Assembly (NCBI RefSeq): GCF_050948215.1
Contig: NW_027488645.1
Coordinates: 620,001-684,000, forward strand
DNA: 64,000 nt
Source of the DNA: Halictus rubicundus
Lineage: Eukaryota > Arthropoda > Insecta > Hymenoptera > Halictidae
Direction: 5' to 3'
Positions 1 to 15,261 of this stretch are shown here, piece by piece (within the stretch, counting starts at the first letter, position 1; every line of letters starts with the position of its first letter). Below the pieces are notes generated by a model. It worked only from the letters and a program-made list of their open reading frames with translations. It made no database searches and was not told the origin of the DNA. A program made the position numbers and the translations under genes.

Positions 1-1140
1 ATAGAGAATAGGATAGGATAGAGGATAGGATAGGATAGAGGATAGGATTGGATAGAGGATAGAATAGAGGATAGGATAGGATAGAGGATCGGATAGAGGA
101 TATGATAGGATAGAGGATAGGATAGGATAGAGGATTGGATAAGGTAGAGGATAGTATAGGATAGAGGATAGGATAGGATAGAGGATATAATACAATTGAG
201 GAAAGGATAGGATAGAGGATAGGATAGGATCGAGGATAGGATAGGATAGAGGATAGGATAGGATAGAGGAAAGGATAGGACAGAGGGTAGGATAGGATAG
301 AGGATGGGCTAGGATAGAGGATACGATAGGATAAAGGATAGGATAAAGGATAGGATAAAGGATAGGATAGGATAGAGGATAGGATAGGATAGAGGATAGG
401 ATAGAGGATAGGATACAGGATAGGATAGGATTGAGGATAGGATAGGATAGAGGATTGGATAGGATAGAGAATAGGATAGGATAGAGGATAGGATAGGATA
501 GAGGATAGGATAGGATAGAGGATAGGATAGAGGATAGGATAGAGGATAGGATAGAGGATAGGATAGAGGATAGGATAGGATAGAGGATAGGATAGAATAG
601 AGGATAGGATAGGATAGAGGATAGGATAGGATAGAGGATAGGATAGGATAGAGGATAGGATAGGATAGAGGATGGGATAGATAATAGGATAGGATAGAGG
701 ATCGGATAGAGGATAGGATAGGATAGAGGATAGGATAGGATGGAGGATTGGATAGGATAGAGGATAGGATAGGATAGAGGATAGGATAGGATGGAGGATC
801 TGATCGGATAGAACATAGGATAGGGGATTGGATAGGATAGAGGATAGGATAGGATAGAGGATAGGATAGGATAGAGGATAGGATAGGATAGAGGATAGGA
901 TAGGATAGAGGATAGGATAGGATAGAGGATAGGATAGGATAGAGGATAGGATAGGATAGAGGATAGGATAGGATAGAGGATAGGATAGGATAGAGGATAG
1001 GATAGGATAGAGTATAGGATGGGATAGAGGATAGGATAGGATAGAGGATAGGATAGGATATAGGATAGGATAGGATAGAGGATAGGATAGGATAGAGGAT
1101 AGGATAGGATAGAGGATAGGATAGGATAGAGGATAGGATA
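1..1140. repeat. Higher-order repeat, 1.64-kb copy 1
   Basis: This segment is repeated from 1,640, first at an offset of 1,639 and then at 1,656 after a 17-bp gain in the second copy. Shared variants include gatcgg (90 and 1,729), caattg (193 and 1,832) and gtataggatggg (1,012 and 2,668). It probably continues to the left of the window. Confidence 0.85.
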
Positions 1141-1869
1141 CGATAGAGGATAGGATAGGATAGAGGATTAGATAGGACAGAGGATAGGATAGGATAGAGG
1201 ATAGGATAGGGGATTTGATAGGATAGAGGATAGGATAGGATAGAGGATACGAAAGGATAGCGGATAGGATAGGATAGAGGATAGGATAGGATACAGGATA
1301 GGATAGGATAGAGGATAGGATAGGATAGAGGATAGGATGTGATAGAGGATAGGATAGGATAGAGGATTGGATAAGGTAGAGGATAGTATAGGATAGAGGA
1401 TAGGATAGGATAGAGGATATAATAGGATTGAGGAAAGGATAGGATAGAGGATAGGATAGGATCGAGGATAGGATAGGATAGAGAATAGGATAGGATAGAT
1501 GATAGGATAGAGGAAAGGATAGGATAGAGGAAAGATTAGGGGATAGGATAGGATAGGGGATACGACAGATGATAGGATAGGATTGAGAATAGGATAGGAT
1601 AGAGGATACGATAGAGTATTGGATAGAGGATAGGATAGGATAGAGAATAGGATAGGATAGAGGATAGGATAGGATAGAGGATAGGATTGGATAGAGGATA
1701 GAATAGAGGATAGGATAGGATAGAGGATCGGATAGAGGATATGATAGGATAGAGGATAGGATAGGATAGAGGATTGGATAAGGTAGAGGATAGTATAGGA
1801 TAGAGGATAGGATAGGATAGAGGATATAATACAATTGAGGATAGGATAGGATAGAGGATAGGATAGGAT
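1140..1869. repeat. Block shared with 20,699-21,428
   Basis: It aligns at a constant offset of 19,559, including the markers gaaagg (1,251 and 20,810) and aaagattagg (1,531 and 21,090), with a few base differences. The marker acgaaaggatagcgg recurs near 24,540, 25,718, 31,470, 35,203, 37,753, 38,934 and 44,468, so this is a widely copied module. Confidence 0.8.
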
Positions 1870-2796
1870 CGAGGATAGGATAGGATAGAGGATAGGATAG
1901 GATAGAGGAAAGGATAGGACAGAGGGTAGGATAGGATAGAGGATGGGCTAGGATAGAGGATACGATAGGATAAAGGATAGGATAAAGGATAGGATAAAGG
2001 ATAGGATAGGATAGAGGATAGGATAGGATAGAGGATAGGATAGAGGATAGGATACAGGATAGGATAGGATTGAGGATAGGATAGGATAGAGGATTGGATA
2101 GGATAGAGAATAGGATAGGATAGAGGATAGGATAGGATAGAGGATAGGATAGGATAGAGGATAGGATAGAGGATAGGATAGAGGATAGGATAGAGGATAG
2201 GATAGAGGATAGGATAGGATAGAGGATAGGATAGAATAGAGGATAGGATAGGATAGAGGATAGGATAGGATAGAGGATAGGATAGGATAGAGGATAGGAT
2301 AGGATAGAGGATGGGATAGATAATAGGATAGGATAGAGGATCGGATAGAGGATAGGATAGGATAGAGGATAGGATAGGATGGAGGATTGGATAGGATAGA
2401 GGATAGGATAGGATAGAGGATAGGATAGGATGGAGGATCTGATCGGATAGAACATAGGATAGGGGATTGGATAGGATAGAGGATAGGATAGGATAGAGGA
2501 TAGGATAGGATAGAGGATAGGATAGGATAGAGGATAGGATAGGATAGAGGATAGGATAGGATAGAGGATAGGATAGGATAGAGGATAGGATAGGATAGAG
2601 GATAGGATAGGATAGAGGATAGGATAGGATAGAGGATAGGATAGGATAGAGGATAGGATAGGATAGAGTATAGGATGGGATAGAGGATAGGATAGGATAG
2701 AGGATAGGATAGGATATAGGATAGGATAGGATAGAGGATAGGATAGGATAGAGGATAGGATAGGATAGAGGATAGGATAGGATAGAGGATAGGATA
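1640..2796. repeat. Higher-order repeat, 1.64-kb copy 2
   Basis: Second copy of 1-1,140. One 17-bp unit longer, with at least one base difference after caattgagg (aaagg in copy 1, atagg here). Confidence 0.85.
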
Positions 2797-5650
2797 GGAT
2801 AGAGGATAGGATAGGATAGAGTATAGGATAGGATAGAGGATAGGATAGGATAGAGGATAGGATAGGATAGAGGATAGGATAGGATAGAGGATAGGATAGG
2901 ATAGAGGATAGGATAGGATAGAGGATAGGATAGTATAGAGGATAGGATAGGATAGAGGATAGGATAGGATAGAGGATAGGATAGGATAGTGGATAGGATA
3001 GGATAGAGGATAGGATACAGGATAGAATAGAGGATAGGATACAGGATAGAATAGAGGATAGAGGATAGGATAGGGGATTGGATAGGATAGAGGATAGGAT
3101 AAGTTAGAGGATAGTATAGGATAGAGAATAGGATAGGGGATTGGATAGGATACAGGATAGGATACGATAGAGGATATGATACGATAGAGGATAGCGTAGG
3201 ATAGGGGATATTATAGGATAGAGGATAGGATAATATAGAGTATAGAATAGGATAGAGGATACGGTACAGAATAGGATACATGATTGGATAGGATAGGGGA
3301 TATTATAGGAAAGAGGAAAGGATAGGATAGAGGATGGGATAGGGGACTGGATAGGATAGAGGATAGGATAGGATAGGATAGGATAGAGGATAGGATAGGA
3401 TAGAGGATAGGATAGAGGATAGGATACAGGATAGGATAGGATTGAGGATAGGATAGGATAGAGGATTGGATAGGATAGAGAATAGGATAGGATAGAGGAT
3501 AGGATAGGATAGAGGATAGGATAGGATAGAGGATAGGATAGAGGATAGGATAGAGGATAGGATAGAGGATAGGATAGAGGATAGGATAGAGGATAGGATA
3601 GAGGATAGGATAGGATAGAGGATAGGATAGAATAGAGGATAGGATAGGAGAAAGCATAGGATAGGATAGAGGATAGGATAGAGGATAGGATAGAGGATAG
3701 GATAGAGGATAGGATAGGATAGAGGATAGGATAGAGGATAGGATAGAGGATAGGATAGGATAGAGGATAGGATAGGATAGAGGATAGGATAGGATAGAGG
3801 ATGGGATAGAGGATAGGATAGGATAGAGGATCGGATAGAGGATAGGATAGGATAGAGGATAGGATAGGATGGAGGATTGGATAAGGTAGAGGATAGTATA
3901 GGATAGAGGGTAGGATCTGATCGGATAGAACATAGGATAGGGGATTGGATAGGATAGAGGATAGGATAGGATAGAGGATAGGATAGGATAGAGGATAGGA
4001 TAGGATAGAGGATAGGATAGGATAGAGGATAGGATAGGATAGAGGATAGGATAGGATATAGGATAGGATAGGATAGAGGATAGGATAGGATAGAGGATAG
4101 AATAGGATAGAGGATGGGATAGGACAGAGGATAGGATAGGGGATTTGATAGGATAGAAGATAGGATAGGATAGAGGATAGGATAGGATAGGATAGAGGAT
4201 AGGATAGGATAGAGGATTGGATAGGACACAGGATAGGATAGAATAGAGAATAGGATAGGGGATTTGATAGCATAGAGGATAGGATAGGATAGAAGATAGG
4301 ATAGGATAGAGGATAGGATAGGATAGAGGATAGGATAGACGATAGGATAGGATAGAGGATAGGATAGGACAGAGGATAGGATAGGATAGAGGATAGGATA
4401 GGGGATTTGATAGGAAAGGATAGAGGATAGGATAGGATAGAGGATAGGATAGACGATAGGATAGGATAGAGGATAGGATAGGACAGAGGATAGGATAGGA
4501 TAGAGGATAGGATAGGGGATTTGATAGGAAAGGATAGAGGATAGGATAGGATAGAGGACAGGATAGGATAGAGGATAGGATAGGATAGAGGATAGGATAG
4601 GATAGAGGATAGAATAGGATAGAGGATGGGATAGGACAGAGGATAGGATAGGGGATTTGATAGGATAGAAGATAGGATAGGATAGAGGATAGGATAGGAT
4701 AGGATAGAGGATAGGATAGGATAGAGGATTGGATAGGACACAGGATAGGATAGAATAGAGAATGGGATAGGGGATTTGATAGCATAGAGGATAGGATAGG
4801 ATAGAAGATAGGATAGGATAGAGGATAGGATAGGATAGAGGATAGGATAGACGATAGGATAGGATAGAGGATAGGATAGGACAGAGGATAGGATAGGATA
4901 GAGGATAGGATAGGGGATTTGATAGGAAAGGATAGAGGATAGGATAGGATAGAGGACAGGATAGGATAGAGGATAGGATAGGATAGAGGATAGGATAGGA
5001 TAGAGGATAGAATAGGATAGAGGATGGGATAGGACAGAGGATAGGATAGGGGATTTGATAGGATAGAGGATAGGATAGGATAGAGGATAGAATAGGATAG
5101 AGGATGGGATAGGACAGAGGATAGGATAGGGTATTTGATAGGATAGAGGATAGGATAGGATAGAAGATAGGATAGCATAGAGGATAGGATAGGATAGAGG
5201 ATAGGATAGGATAGAGGATTGGATAGGATACATAATAGGATAGAGGATTGGATAGGATACAGGATAGGATAGGATAGAGGATAGGATAGGATAGAGGATA
5301 GGATAGGATAGAGCATATTATAGGATAGAGGATAGGATAGGATAGAGGATAGGATAGGATAGAAGATAGGATAGGATAGAGGATAGGATAGGATAGAGGA
5401 TAGGATAGGATAGAGGATAGGATAGGATAGGGGATAGGATAGGATACAGGAAAGGATAGGATTGAGGATAGGATTGGATACAGGATAGGATAGAATAGAG
5501 GATAGGATACGGGATTGTATAGGATAGGATTGATGATAGGATAGGATAGAGGACAGGATAGGATAGAGGATTGGATATGATACAGGAAAGGATAGGATTG
5601 AGGATAGATGATAGGATAGGATAGAGGATTGGATAGGATACAGGATAGGA
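2650..5650. repeat. Higher-order module, 3.08-kb copy 1
   Basis: Tandem partner of 5,727-8,738 (offsets 3,077, 3,094 and 3,070 in different parts, the changes being multiples of the short units). Contains the landmark acggtacagaataggatac (cat at 3,279-3,281) and the gatctgatcggatagaacat marker at 3,914. The order of variants matches the second and third copies. Confidence 0.8.
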
Positions 5651-5726
5651 TAGGATAGAGTATAGGATAGGATAGAGGATAGGATAGGATAGAGGATAGG
5701 ATAGGATAGAGGATTGGATAGGATAC

Positions 5727-8700
5727 AGGATAGGATAGGATAGAGTATAGGATAGGATAGAGGATAGGATAGGATAGAGGATAGGATAGGATATAGGATA
5801 GGATAGGATAGAGGATAGGATAGGATAGAGGATAGGATAGGATAGAGGATAGGATAGGATAGAGGATAGGATAGGATAGAGGATAGGATAGGATAGAGGA
5901 TAGGATAGGATAGAGTATAGGATAGGATAGAGGATAGGATAGGATAGAGGATAGGATAGGATAGAGGATAGGATAGGATAGAGGATAGGATAGGATAGAG
6001 GATAGGATAGGATAGAGGATAGGATAGTATAGAGGATAGGATAGGATAGAGGATAGGATAGGATAGAGGATAGGATAGGATAGTGGATAGGATAGGATAG
6101 AGGATAGGATACAGGATAGAATAGAGGATAGGATACAGGATAGAATAGAGGATAGAGGATAGGATAGGGGATTGGATAGGATAGAGGATAGGATAAGTTA
6201 GAGGATAGTATAGGATAGAGAATAGGATAGGGGATTGGATAGGATACAGGATAGGATACGATAGAGGATATGATACGATAGAGGATAGCGTAGGATAGGG
6301 GATATTATAGGATAGAGGATAGGATAATATAGAGTATAGAATAGGATAGAGGATACGGTACAGAATAGGATACATGATTGGATAGGATAGGGGATATTAT
6401 AGGAAAGAGGAAAGGATAGGATAGAGGATGGGATAGGGGACTGGATAGGATAGAGGATAGGATAGGATAGGATAGGATAGAGGATAGGATAGGATAGAGG
6501 ATAGGATAGAGGATAGGATACAGGATAGGATAGGATTGAGGATAGGATAGGATAGAGGATTGGATAGGATAGAGAATAGGATAGGATAGAGGATAGGATA
6601 GGATAGAGGATAGGATAGGATAGAGGATAGGATAGAGGATAGGATAGAGGATAGGATAGAGGATAGGATAGAGGATAGGATAGGATAGAGGATAGGATAG
6701 AATAGAGGATAGGATAGGAGAAAGCATAGGATAGGATAGAGGATAGGATAGAGGATAGGATAGAGGATAGGATAGGATAGAGGATAGGATAGAGGATAGG
6801 ATAGAGGATAGGATAGGATAGAGGATAGGATAGGATAGAGGATAGGATAGGATAGAGGATGGGATAGAGGATAGGATAGGATAGAGGATCGGATAGAGGA
6901 TAGGATAGGATAGAGGATAGGATAGGATGAAGGATTGGATAAGGTAGAGGATAGTATAGGATAGAGGGTAGGATCTGATCGGATAGAACATAGGATAGGG
7001 GATTGGATAGGATAGAGGATAGGATAGGATAGAGGATAGGATAGGATAGAGGATAGGATAGGATAGAGGATAGGATAGGATAGAGGATAGGATAGGATAG
7101 AGGATAGGATAGGATATAGGATAGGATAGGATAGAAGATAGGATAGGATAGAGGATAGGATAGGATAGAGGATAGGATAGGATAGAGGATAGGATAGGAC
7201 AGAGGATAGCATAGGATAGAGGATAGGATAGGATACTGGAAAGGATAGGATTGAGGATAGGATTGGATACAGGAAAGGATACAATAGAGGATAGGATACG
7301 GGATTGTATAGGATAGGATTGAGGATAGGATAGGATAGAGGACAGGATAGGATAGAGGATTGGATATGATACAGGAAAGGATAGGATTGAGGATAGATGA
7401 TAGGATAGGATAGAGGATTGGATAGGATACAGGATAGGATAGGATAGAGGATAGGATAGGATAGAGGATTGGATAGGATACAGGATAGGATAGGATAGAG
7501 CATATTATAGGATAGAGGATAGGATAGGATAGAGGATAGGATAGGATAGAGGATAGGATAGGATAGAGGATAGGATAGGATAGAGGACTGAATAGAGGAT
7601 AGAATAGGATAGAAGATAGGATAGGATAGAGGATGGGATAGGATAGAGGATAGGATAGACGATAGGATAGGATAGAGGATAGGATAGGACAGAGGATAGG
7701 ATAGGATAGAGGATAGGATAGGGGATTTGATAGGAAAGGATAGAGGATAGGATAGGATAGAGGACAGGATAGGATAGAGGATAGGATAGGATAGAGGATA
7801 GGATAGGATAGAGGATAGAATAGGATAGAGGATGGGATAGGACAGAGGATAGGATAGGGGATTTGATAGGATAGAAGATAGGATAGGATAGAGGATAGGA
7901 TAGGATAGGATAGAGGATAGGATAGGATAGAGGATTGGATAGGACACAGGATAGGATAGAATAGAGAATAGGATAGGGGATTTGATAGCATAGAGGATAG
8001 GATAGGATAGAAGATAGGATAGGATAGAGGATAGGATAGGATAGAGGATAGGATAGAGGATAGGATAGGATAGAGGACAGGATAGGATAGAGGATAGGAT
8101 AGGATAGAGGATAGGATAGGATAGAGGATAGAATAGGATAGAGGATGGGATAGGACAGAGGATAGGATAGGGGATTTGATAGGATAGAGGATAGGATAGG
8201 ATAGAGGATAGAATAGGATAGAGGATGGGATAGGACAGAGGATAGGATAGGGTATTTGATAGGATAGAGGATAGGATAGGATAGAAGATAGGATAGCATA
8301 GAGGATAGGATAGGATAGAGGATAGGATAGGATAGAGGATTGGATAGGATACAGGATAGGATAGGATAGAGGATAGGATAGGATAGAGGATAGGATAGGA
8401 TAGAGCATATTATAGGATAGAGGATAGGATAGGATAGAGGATAGGATAGGATAGAAGATAGGATAGGATAGAGGATAGGATAGGATAGAGGATAGGATAG
8501 GATAGAGGATAGGATAGGATAGGGGATAGGATAGGATACAGGAAAGGATAGGATTGAGGATAGGATTGGATACAGGATAGGATAGAATAGAGGATAGGAT
8601 ACGGGATTGTATAGGATAGGATTGATGATAGGATAGGATAGAGGACAGGATAGGATAGAGGATTGGATATGATACAGGAAAGGATAGGATTGAGGATAGA

Positions 8701-8738
8701 TGATAGGATAGGATAGAGGATTGGATAGGATACAGGAT
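5727..8738. repeat. Higher-order module, 3.08-kb copy 2
   Basis: Second copy of 2,650-5,650. It contains gtatagg at 5,745, the acggtacag landmark at about 6,356 and gatctgatc at 6,972. It ends where the first copy goes on as acaggataggataggatag and this one as acaggataggatagagg. Confidence 0.8.
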
Positions 8739-9289
8739 AGGATAGAGGATTGGATAGGATACAGGATAGGATAGGATAGAGGATAGGATAGGATAGAGGA
8801 TTGGATAGGATACAGGATAGGATAGGATAGAGGATAGGATAGGGGATTTGATAGGATAGAGGATAGGATAGGATAGAAGATAGGATAGGATAGAGGATAG
8901 GATAGGATAGAGGATAGGATACGATAGAGGATAGGATAGGATAGAGGATTAGATAGGACAGAGGATAGGATAGGATAGAGGATAGGATAGGGGATTTGAT
9001 AGGATAGAGGATAGGATAGGATAGAGGATAGGATAGGATAGAGGATAGAATAGGATAGAGGATGGGATAGGACAGAGGATAGGATAGGGGATTTCATAGG
9101 ATAGAGGATAGGATAGGATAGAAGATAGGATAGGATATAGGATAGGATAGGATAGAGGATAGGATAGGATAGAGGATAGGATAGGTTAGGGGATCTGATA
9201 GGATACAGGAAAGGATAGGATTGAGGATAGGATTGGATACAGGATAGGATAGAATAGAGGATAGGATACGGGATTGTATAGGATAGGAT

Positions 9290-10940
9290 AGGATAGGATA
9301 GGATAGAGGATAGGATAGGATAGAGGATAGGATAGAGGATAGGATACAGGATAGGATAGGATTGAGGATAGGATAGGATAGAGGATTGGATAGGATAGAG
9401 AATAGGATAGGATAGAGGATAGGATAGGATAGAGGATAGGATAGGATAGAGGATAGGATAGAGGATAGGATAGAGGATAGGATAGAGGATAGGATAGAGG
9501 ATAGGATAGGATAGAGGATAGGATAGAATAGAGGATAGGATAGGAGAAAGCATAGGATAGGATAGAGGATAGGATAGAGGATAGGATAGAGGATAGGATA
9601 GGATAGAGGATAGGATAGAGGATAGGATAGAGGATAGGATAGGATAGAGGATAGGATAGGATAGAGGATAGGATAGGATAGAGGATGGGATAGAGGATAG
9701 GATAGGATAGAGGATCGGATAGAGGATAGGATAGGATAGAGGATAGGATAGGATGGAGGATTGGATAAGGTAGAGGATAGTATAGGATAGAGGGTAGGAT
9801 CTGATCGGATAGAACATAGGATAGGGGATTGGATAGGATAGAGGATAGGATAGGATAGAGGATAGGATAGGATAGAGGATAGGATAGGATAGAGGATAGG
9901 ATAGGATAGAGGATAGGATAGGATAGAGGATAGGATAGGATATAGGATAGGATAGGATAGAGGATAGGATAGGATAGAGGATAGAATAGGATAGAGGATG
10001 GGATAGGACAGAGGATAGGATAGGGGATTTGATAGGATAGAAGATAGGATAGGATAGAGGATAGGATAGGATAGGATAGAGGATAGGATAGGATAGAGGA
10101 TTGGATAGGACACAGGATAGGATAGAATAGAGAATAGGATAGGGGATTTGATAGCATAGAGGATAGGATAGGATAGAAGATAGGATAGGATAGAGGATAG
10201 GATAGGATAGAGGATAGGATAGACGATAGGATAGGATAGAGGATAGGATAGGACAGAGGATAGGATAGGATAGAGGATAGGATAGGGGATTTGATAGGAA
10301 AGGATAGAGGATAGGATAGGATAGAGGATAGGATAGACGATAGGATAGGATAGAGGATAGGATAGGACAGAGGATAGGATAGGATAGAGGATAGGATAGG
10401 GGATTTGATAGGAAAGGATAGAGGATAGGATAGGATAGAGGACAGGATAGGATAGAGGATAGGATAGGATAGAGGATAGGATAGGATAGAGGATAGAATA
10501 GGATAGAGGATGGGATAGGACAGAGGATAGGATAGGGGATTTGATAGGATAGAGGATAGGATAGGATAGAAGATAGGATAGCATAGAGGATAGGATAGGA
10601 TAGAGGATAGGATAGGATAGAGGATTGGATAGGATACATAATAGGATAGAGGATTGGATAGGATACAGGATAGGATAGGATAGAGGATAGGATAGGATAG
10701 AGGATAGGATAGGATAGAGCATATTATAGGATAGAGGATAGGATAGGATAGAGGATAGGATAGGATAGAAGATAGGATAGGATAGAGGATAGGATAGGAT
10801 AGAGGATAGGATAGGATAGAGGATAGGATAGGATAGGGGATAGGATAGGATACAGGAAAGGATAGGATTGAGGATAGGATTGGATACAGGATAGGATAGA
10901 ATAGAGGATAGGATACGGGATTGTATAGGATAGGATTGAT
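9290..10940. repeat. Truncated copy of the 3.08-kb module
   Basis: Carries the later part of the module (attgagg, agaaagcatagg near 9,545, gatctgatc at 9,798, cataatagg near 10,627) but lacks the front part with acggtacag. It begins within a run of seven GGATA pentamers near 9,280-9,305, a probable recombination junction. The 8,739-9,289 stretch before it resembles 13,960-14,470. Confidence 0.65.
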
Positions 10941-13900
10941 GATAGGATAGGATAGAGGATAGGATAGGATAGAGGATAGGATAGGATAGAGGATAGGATA
11001 GGATAGAGTATAGGATAGGATAGAGGATAGGATAGGATAGAGGATAGGATAGGATAGAGGATAGGATAGGATAGAGGATAGGATAGGATAGAGGATAGGA
11101 TAGGATAGAGGATAGGATAGTATAGAGGATAGGATAGGATAGAGGATAGGATAGGATAGAGGATAGGATAGGATAGTGGATAGGATAGGATAGAGGATAG
11201 GATACAGGATAGAATAGAGGATAGGATACAGGATAGAATAGAGGATATTGGATAGGATAGGGGATTGGATAGGATAGAGGATAGGATAAGTTAGAGGATA
11301 GTATAGGATAGAGAATAGGATAGGGGATTGGATAGGATACAGGATAGGATACGATAGAGGATATGATACGATAGAGGATAGCGTAGGATAGGGGATATTA
11401 TAGGATAGAGGATAGGATAATATAGAGTATAGAATAGGATAGAGGATACGGTACAGAATGGGATACATGATTGGATAGGATAGGGGATATTATAGGAAAG
11501 AGGAAAGGATAGGATAGAGGATGGGATAGGGGACTGGATAGGATAGAGGATAGGATAGGATAGGATAGGATAGAGGATAGGATAGGATAGAGGATAGGAT
11601 AGAGGATAGGATACAGGATAGGATAGGATTGAGGATAGGATAGGATAGAGGATTGGATAGGATAGAGAATAGGATAGGATAGAGGATAGGATAGGATAGA
11701 GGATAGGATAGGATAGAGGATAGGATAGAGGATAGGATAGAGGATAGGATAGAGGATAGGATAGAGGATAGGATAGGATAGAGGATAGGATAGAATAGAG
11801 GATAGGATAGGAGAAAGCATAGGATAGGATAGAGGATAGGATAGAGGATAGGATAGAGGATAGGATAGGATAGAGGATAGGATAGAGGATAGGATAGAGG
11901 ATAGGATAGGATAGAGGATAGGATAGGATAGAGGATAGGATAGGATAGAGGATGGGATAGAGGATAGGATAGGATAGAGGATCGGATAGAGGATAGGATA
12001 GGATAGAGGATAGGATAGGATGGAGGATTGGATAAGGTAGAGGATAGTATAGGATAGAGGGTAGGATCTGATCGGATAGAACATAGGATAGGGGATTGGA
12101 TAGGATAGAGGATAGGATAGGATAGAGGATAGGATAGGATAGAGGATAGGATAGGATAGAGGATAGGATAGGATAGAGGATAGGATAGGATAGAGGATAG
12201 GATAGGATAGAGGATAGGATAGGATATAGGATAGGATAGGATAGAAGATAGGATAGGATAGAGGATAGGATAGGATAGAGGATAGGATAGGATAGAGGAT
12301 AGGATAGGACAGAGGATAGCATAGGATAGAGGATAGGATAGGATACAGGAAAGGATAGGATAGAGGATAGGATTGGATACAGGAAAGGATACAATAGAGG
12401 ATAGGATACGGGATTGTATAGGATAGGATTGAGGATAGGATAGGATAGAGGACAGGATAGGATAGAGGATTGGATATGATACAGGAAAGGATAGGATTGA
12501 GGATAGATGATAGGATAGGATAGAGGATTGGATAGGATACAGGATAGGATAGGATAGAGGATAGGATAGGATAGAGGATTGGATAGGATACAGGATAGGA
12601 TAGGATAGAGCATATTATAGGATAGAGGATAGGATAGGATAGAGGATAGGATAGGATAGAGGATAGGATAGGATAGAGGATAGGATAGGATAGAGGACTG
12701 AATAGAGGATAGAATAGGATAGAAGATAGGATAGGATAGAGGATAGGATAGGATAGAGGATAGGATAGACGATAGGATAGGATAGAGGATAGGATAGGAC
12801 AGAGGATAGGATAGGATAGAGGATAGGATAGGGGATTTGATAGGAAAGGATAGAGGATAGGATAGGATAGAGGACAGGATAGGATAGAGGATAGGATAGG
12901 ATAGAGGATAGGATAGGATAGAGGATAGAATAGGATAGAGGATGGGATAGGACAGAGGATAGGATAGGGGATTTGATAGGATAGAAGATAGGATAGGATA
13001 GAGGATAGGATAGGATAGGATAGAGGATAGGATAGGATAGAGGATTGGATAGGACACAGGATAGGATAGAATAGAGAATAGGATAGGGGATTTGATAGCA
13101 TAGAGGATAGGATAGGATAGAAGATAGGATAGGATAGAGGATAGGATAGGATAGAGGATAGGATAGACGATAGGATAGGATAGAGGATAGGATAGGACAG
13201 AGGATAGGATAGGATAGAGGATAGGATAGGGGATTTGATAGGAAAGGATAGAGGATAGGATAGGATAGAGGACAGGATAGGATAGAGGATAGGATAGGAT
13301 AGAGGATAGGATAGGATAGAGGATAGAATAGGATAGAGGATGGGATAGGACAGAGGATAGGATAGGGGATTTGATAGGATAGAGGATAGGATAGGATAGA
13401 GGATAGAATAGGATAGAGGATGGGATAGGACAAAGGATAGGATAGGGTATTTGATAGGATAGAGGATAGGATAGGATAGAAGATAGGATAGCATAGAGGA
13501 TAGGATAGGATAGAGGATAGGATAGGATAGAGGATTGGATAGGATACATAATAGGATAGAGGATTGGATAGGATACAGGATAGGATAGGATAGAGGATAG
13601 GATAGGATAGAGGATAGGATAGGATAGAGCATATTATAGGATAGAGGATAGGATAGGATAGAGGATAGGATAGGATAGAATAGGATAGGATAGAGGATAG
13701 GATAGGATAGAGGATAGGATAGGATAGAGGATAGGATAGGATAGGGGATAGGATAGGATACAGGAAAGGATAGGATTGAGGATAGGATTGGATACAGGAT
13801 AGGATAGAATAGAGGATAGGATACGGGATTGTATAGGATAGGATTGATGATAGGATAGGATAGAGGACAGGATAGGATAGAGGATTGGATATGATACAGG

Positions 13901-13950
13901 AAAGGATAGGATTGAGGATAGATGATAGGATAGGATAGAGGATTGGATAG
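10940..13950. repeat. Higher-order module, 3.08-kb copy 3
   Basis: Aligns with copy 2 at offset 5,093 at its front (gtatagg at 11,008 and 5,915; the cat of the landmark at 11,466-11,468) and at 5,212 at its end after length changes. Boundaries are approximate because both edges are canonical repeat. Confidence 0.75.
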
Positions 13951-15261
13951 GATACAGGATAGGATAGAGGATTGGATAGGATACAGGATAGGATAGGATA
14001 GAGGATAGGATAGGATAGAGGATTGGATAGGATACAGGATAGGATAGGATAGAGGATAGGATAGGGGATTTGATAGGATAGAGGATAGGATAGGATAGAA
14101 GATAGGATAGGATAGAGGATAGGATAGGATAGAGGATAGGATACGATAGAGGATAGGATAGGATAGAGGATTAGATAGGACAGAGGATAGGATAGGATAG
14201 AGGATAGGATAGGGGATTTGATAGGATAGAGGATAGGATAGGATAGAGGATACGATAGGATAGAGGATTGGATAGGATACAGGATAGGATAGAAAAGAGA
14301 ATAGGATAGGGTATTTGATAGGATAGAGGATAGGATAGGATAGAGGATAGCATAGGATAGAGGATAGGATAGGATAGAGGATAGGATAGGATAGAGGATA
14401 GAATAGGATAGAGGATGGGATAGGACAGAGGATAGGATAGGGGATTTCATAGGATAGAGGATAGGATAGGATAGAAGATAGGATAGGATAGAGGATAGGA
14501 TAGGATAGAGGATAGGATAGGATAGAGGATAGGATAGGATAGAGGATAGGATAGGATAGGGGATAGGATAGGATACAGGAAAGGATAGGATTGAGGATAG
14601 GATTGGATACAGGATAGGATAGAATAGAGGATAGGATACGGGATTGTATAGGATAGGATTGATGATAGGATAGGATAGAGGACAGGATAGGATAGAGGAT
14701 TGGATATGATACAGGAAAGGATAGGATTGAGGATAGATGATAGGATAGGATAGAGGATTGGATAGGATACAGGATAGGATAGAGGATTGGATAGGATACA
14801 GGATAGGATAGGATAGAGGATAGGATAGGATAGAGGATTGGATAGGATACAGGATAGGATAGGATAGAGGATAAGATAGGGGATTTGATAGGATAGAGGA
14901 TAGGATAGGATAGAAGATAGGATAGGATAGACGATAGGATAGGATAGAGGATAGGATACGATAGAGGATAGGATAGGATAGAGGATTAGATAGGACAGAG
15001 GATAGGATAGGATAGAGGATAGGATAGGGGATTTGATAGGATAGAGGATAGGATAGGATAGAGGATACGATAGGATAGAGGATTGGATAGGATACAGGAT
15101 AGGATAGAAAAGAGAATAGGATAGGGTATTTGATAGGATAGAGGATAGGATAGGATAGAGGATAGCATAGGATAGAGGATAGGATAGGATAGAGGATAGG
15201 ATAGGATAGAGGATAGAATAGGATAGAGGATGGGATAGGACAGAGGATAGGATAGCGGATT
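13632..15261. repeat. 815-bp tandem higher-order units (two copies)
   Basis: Two adjacent 815-bp units, 13,632-14,446 and 14,447-15,261, share the same order of variants (attagataggacag, agaaaagagaatagg, agcatagg). Units of the same length occur again at 17,143-17,957 and 27,806-28,620. From 15,262 to 16,109 the array holds rearranged pieces of the same modules. Confidence 0.8.

Noticed and set aside
3211..6375. A 1,054-codon minus-strand frame, and dozens like it, as a real protein
   Set aside because: Composition is only the translation of the satellite; all three frames are open in the canonical unit, the same frames recur wherever the module is copied, and no domain, start context or codon bias is seen.
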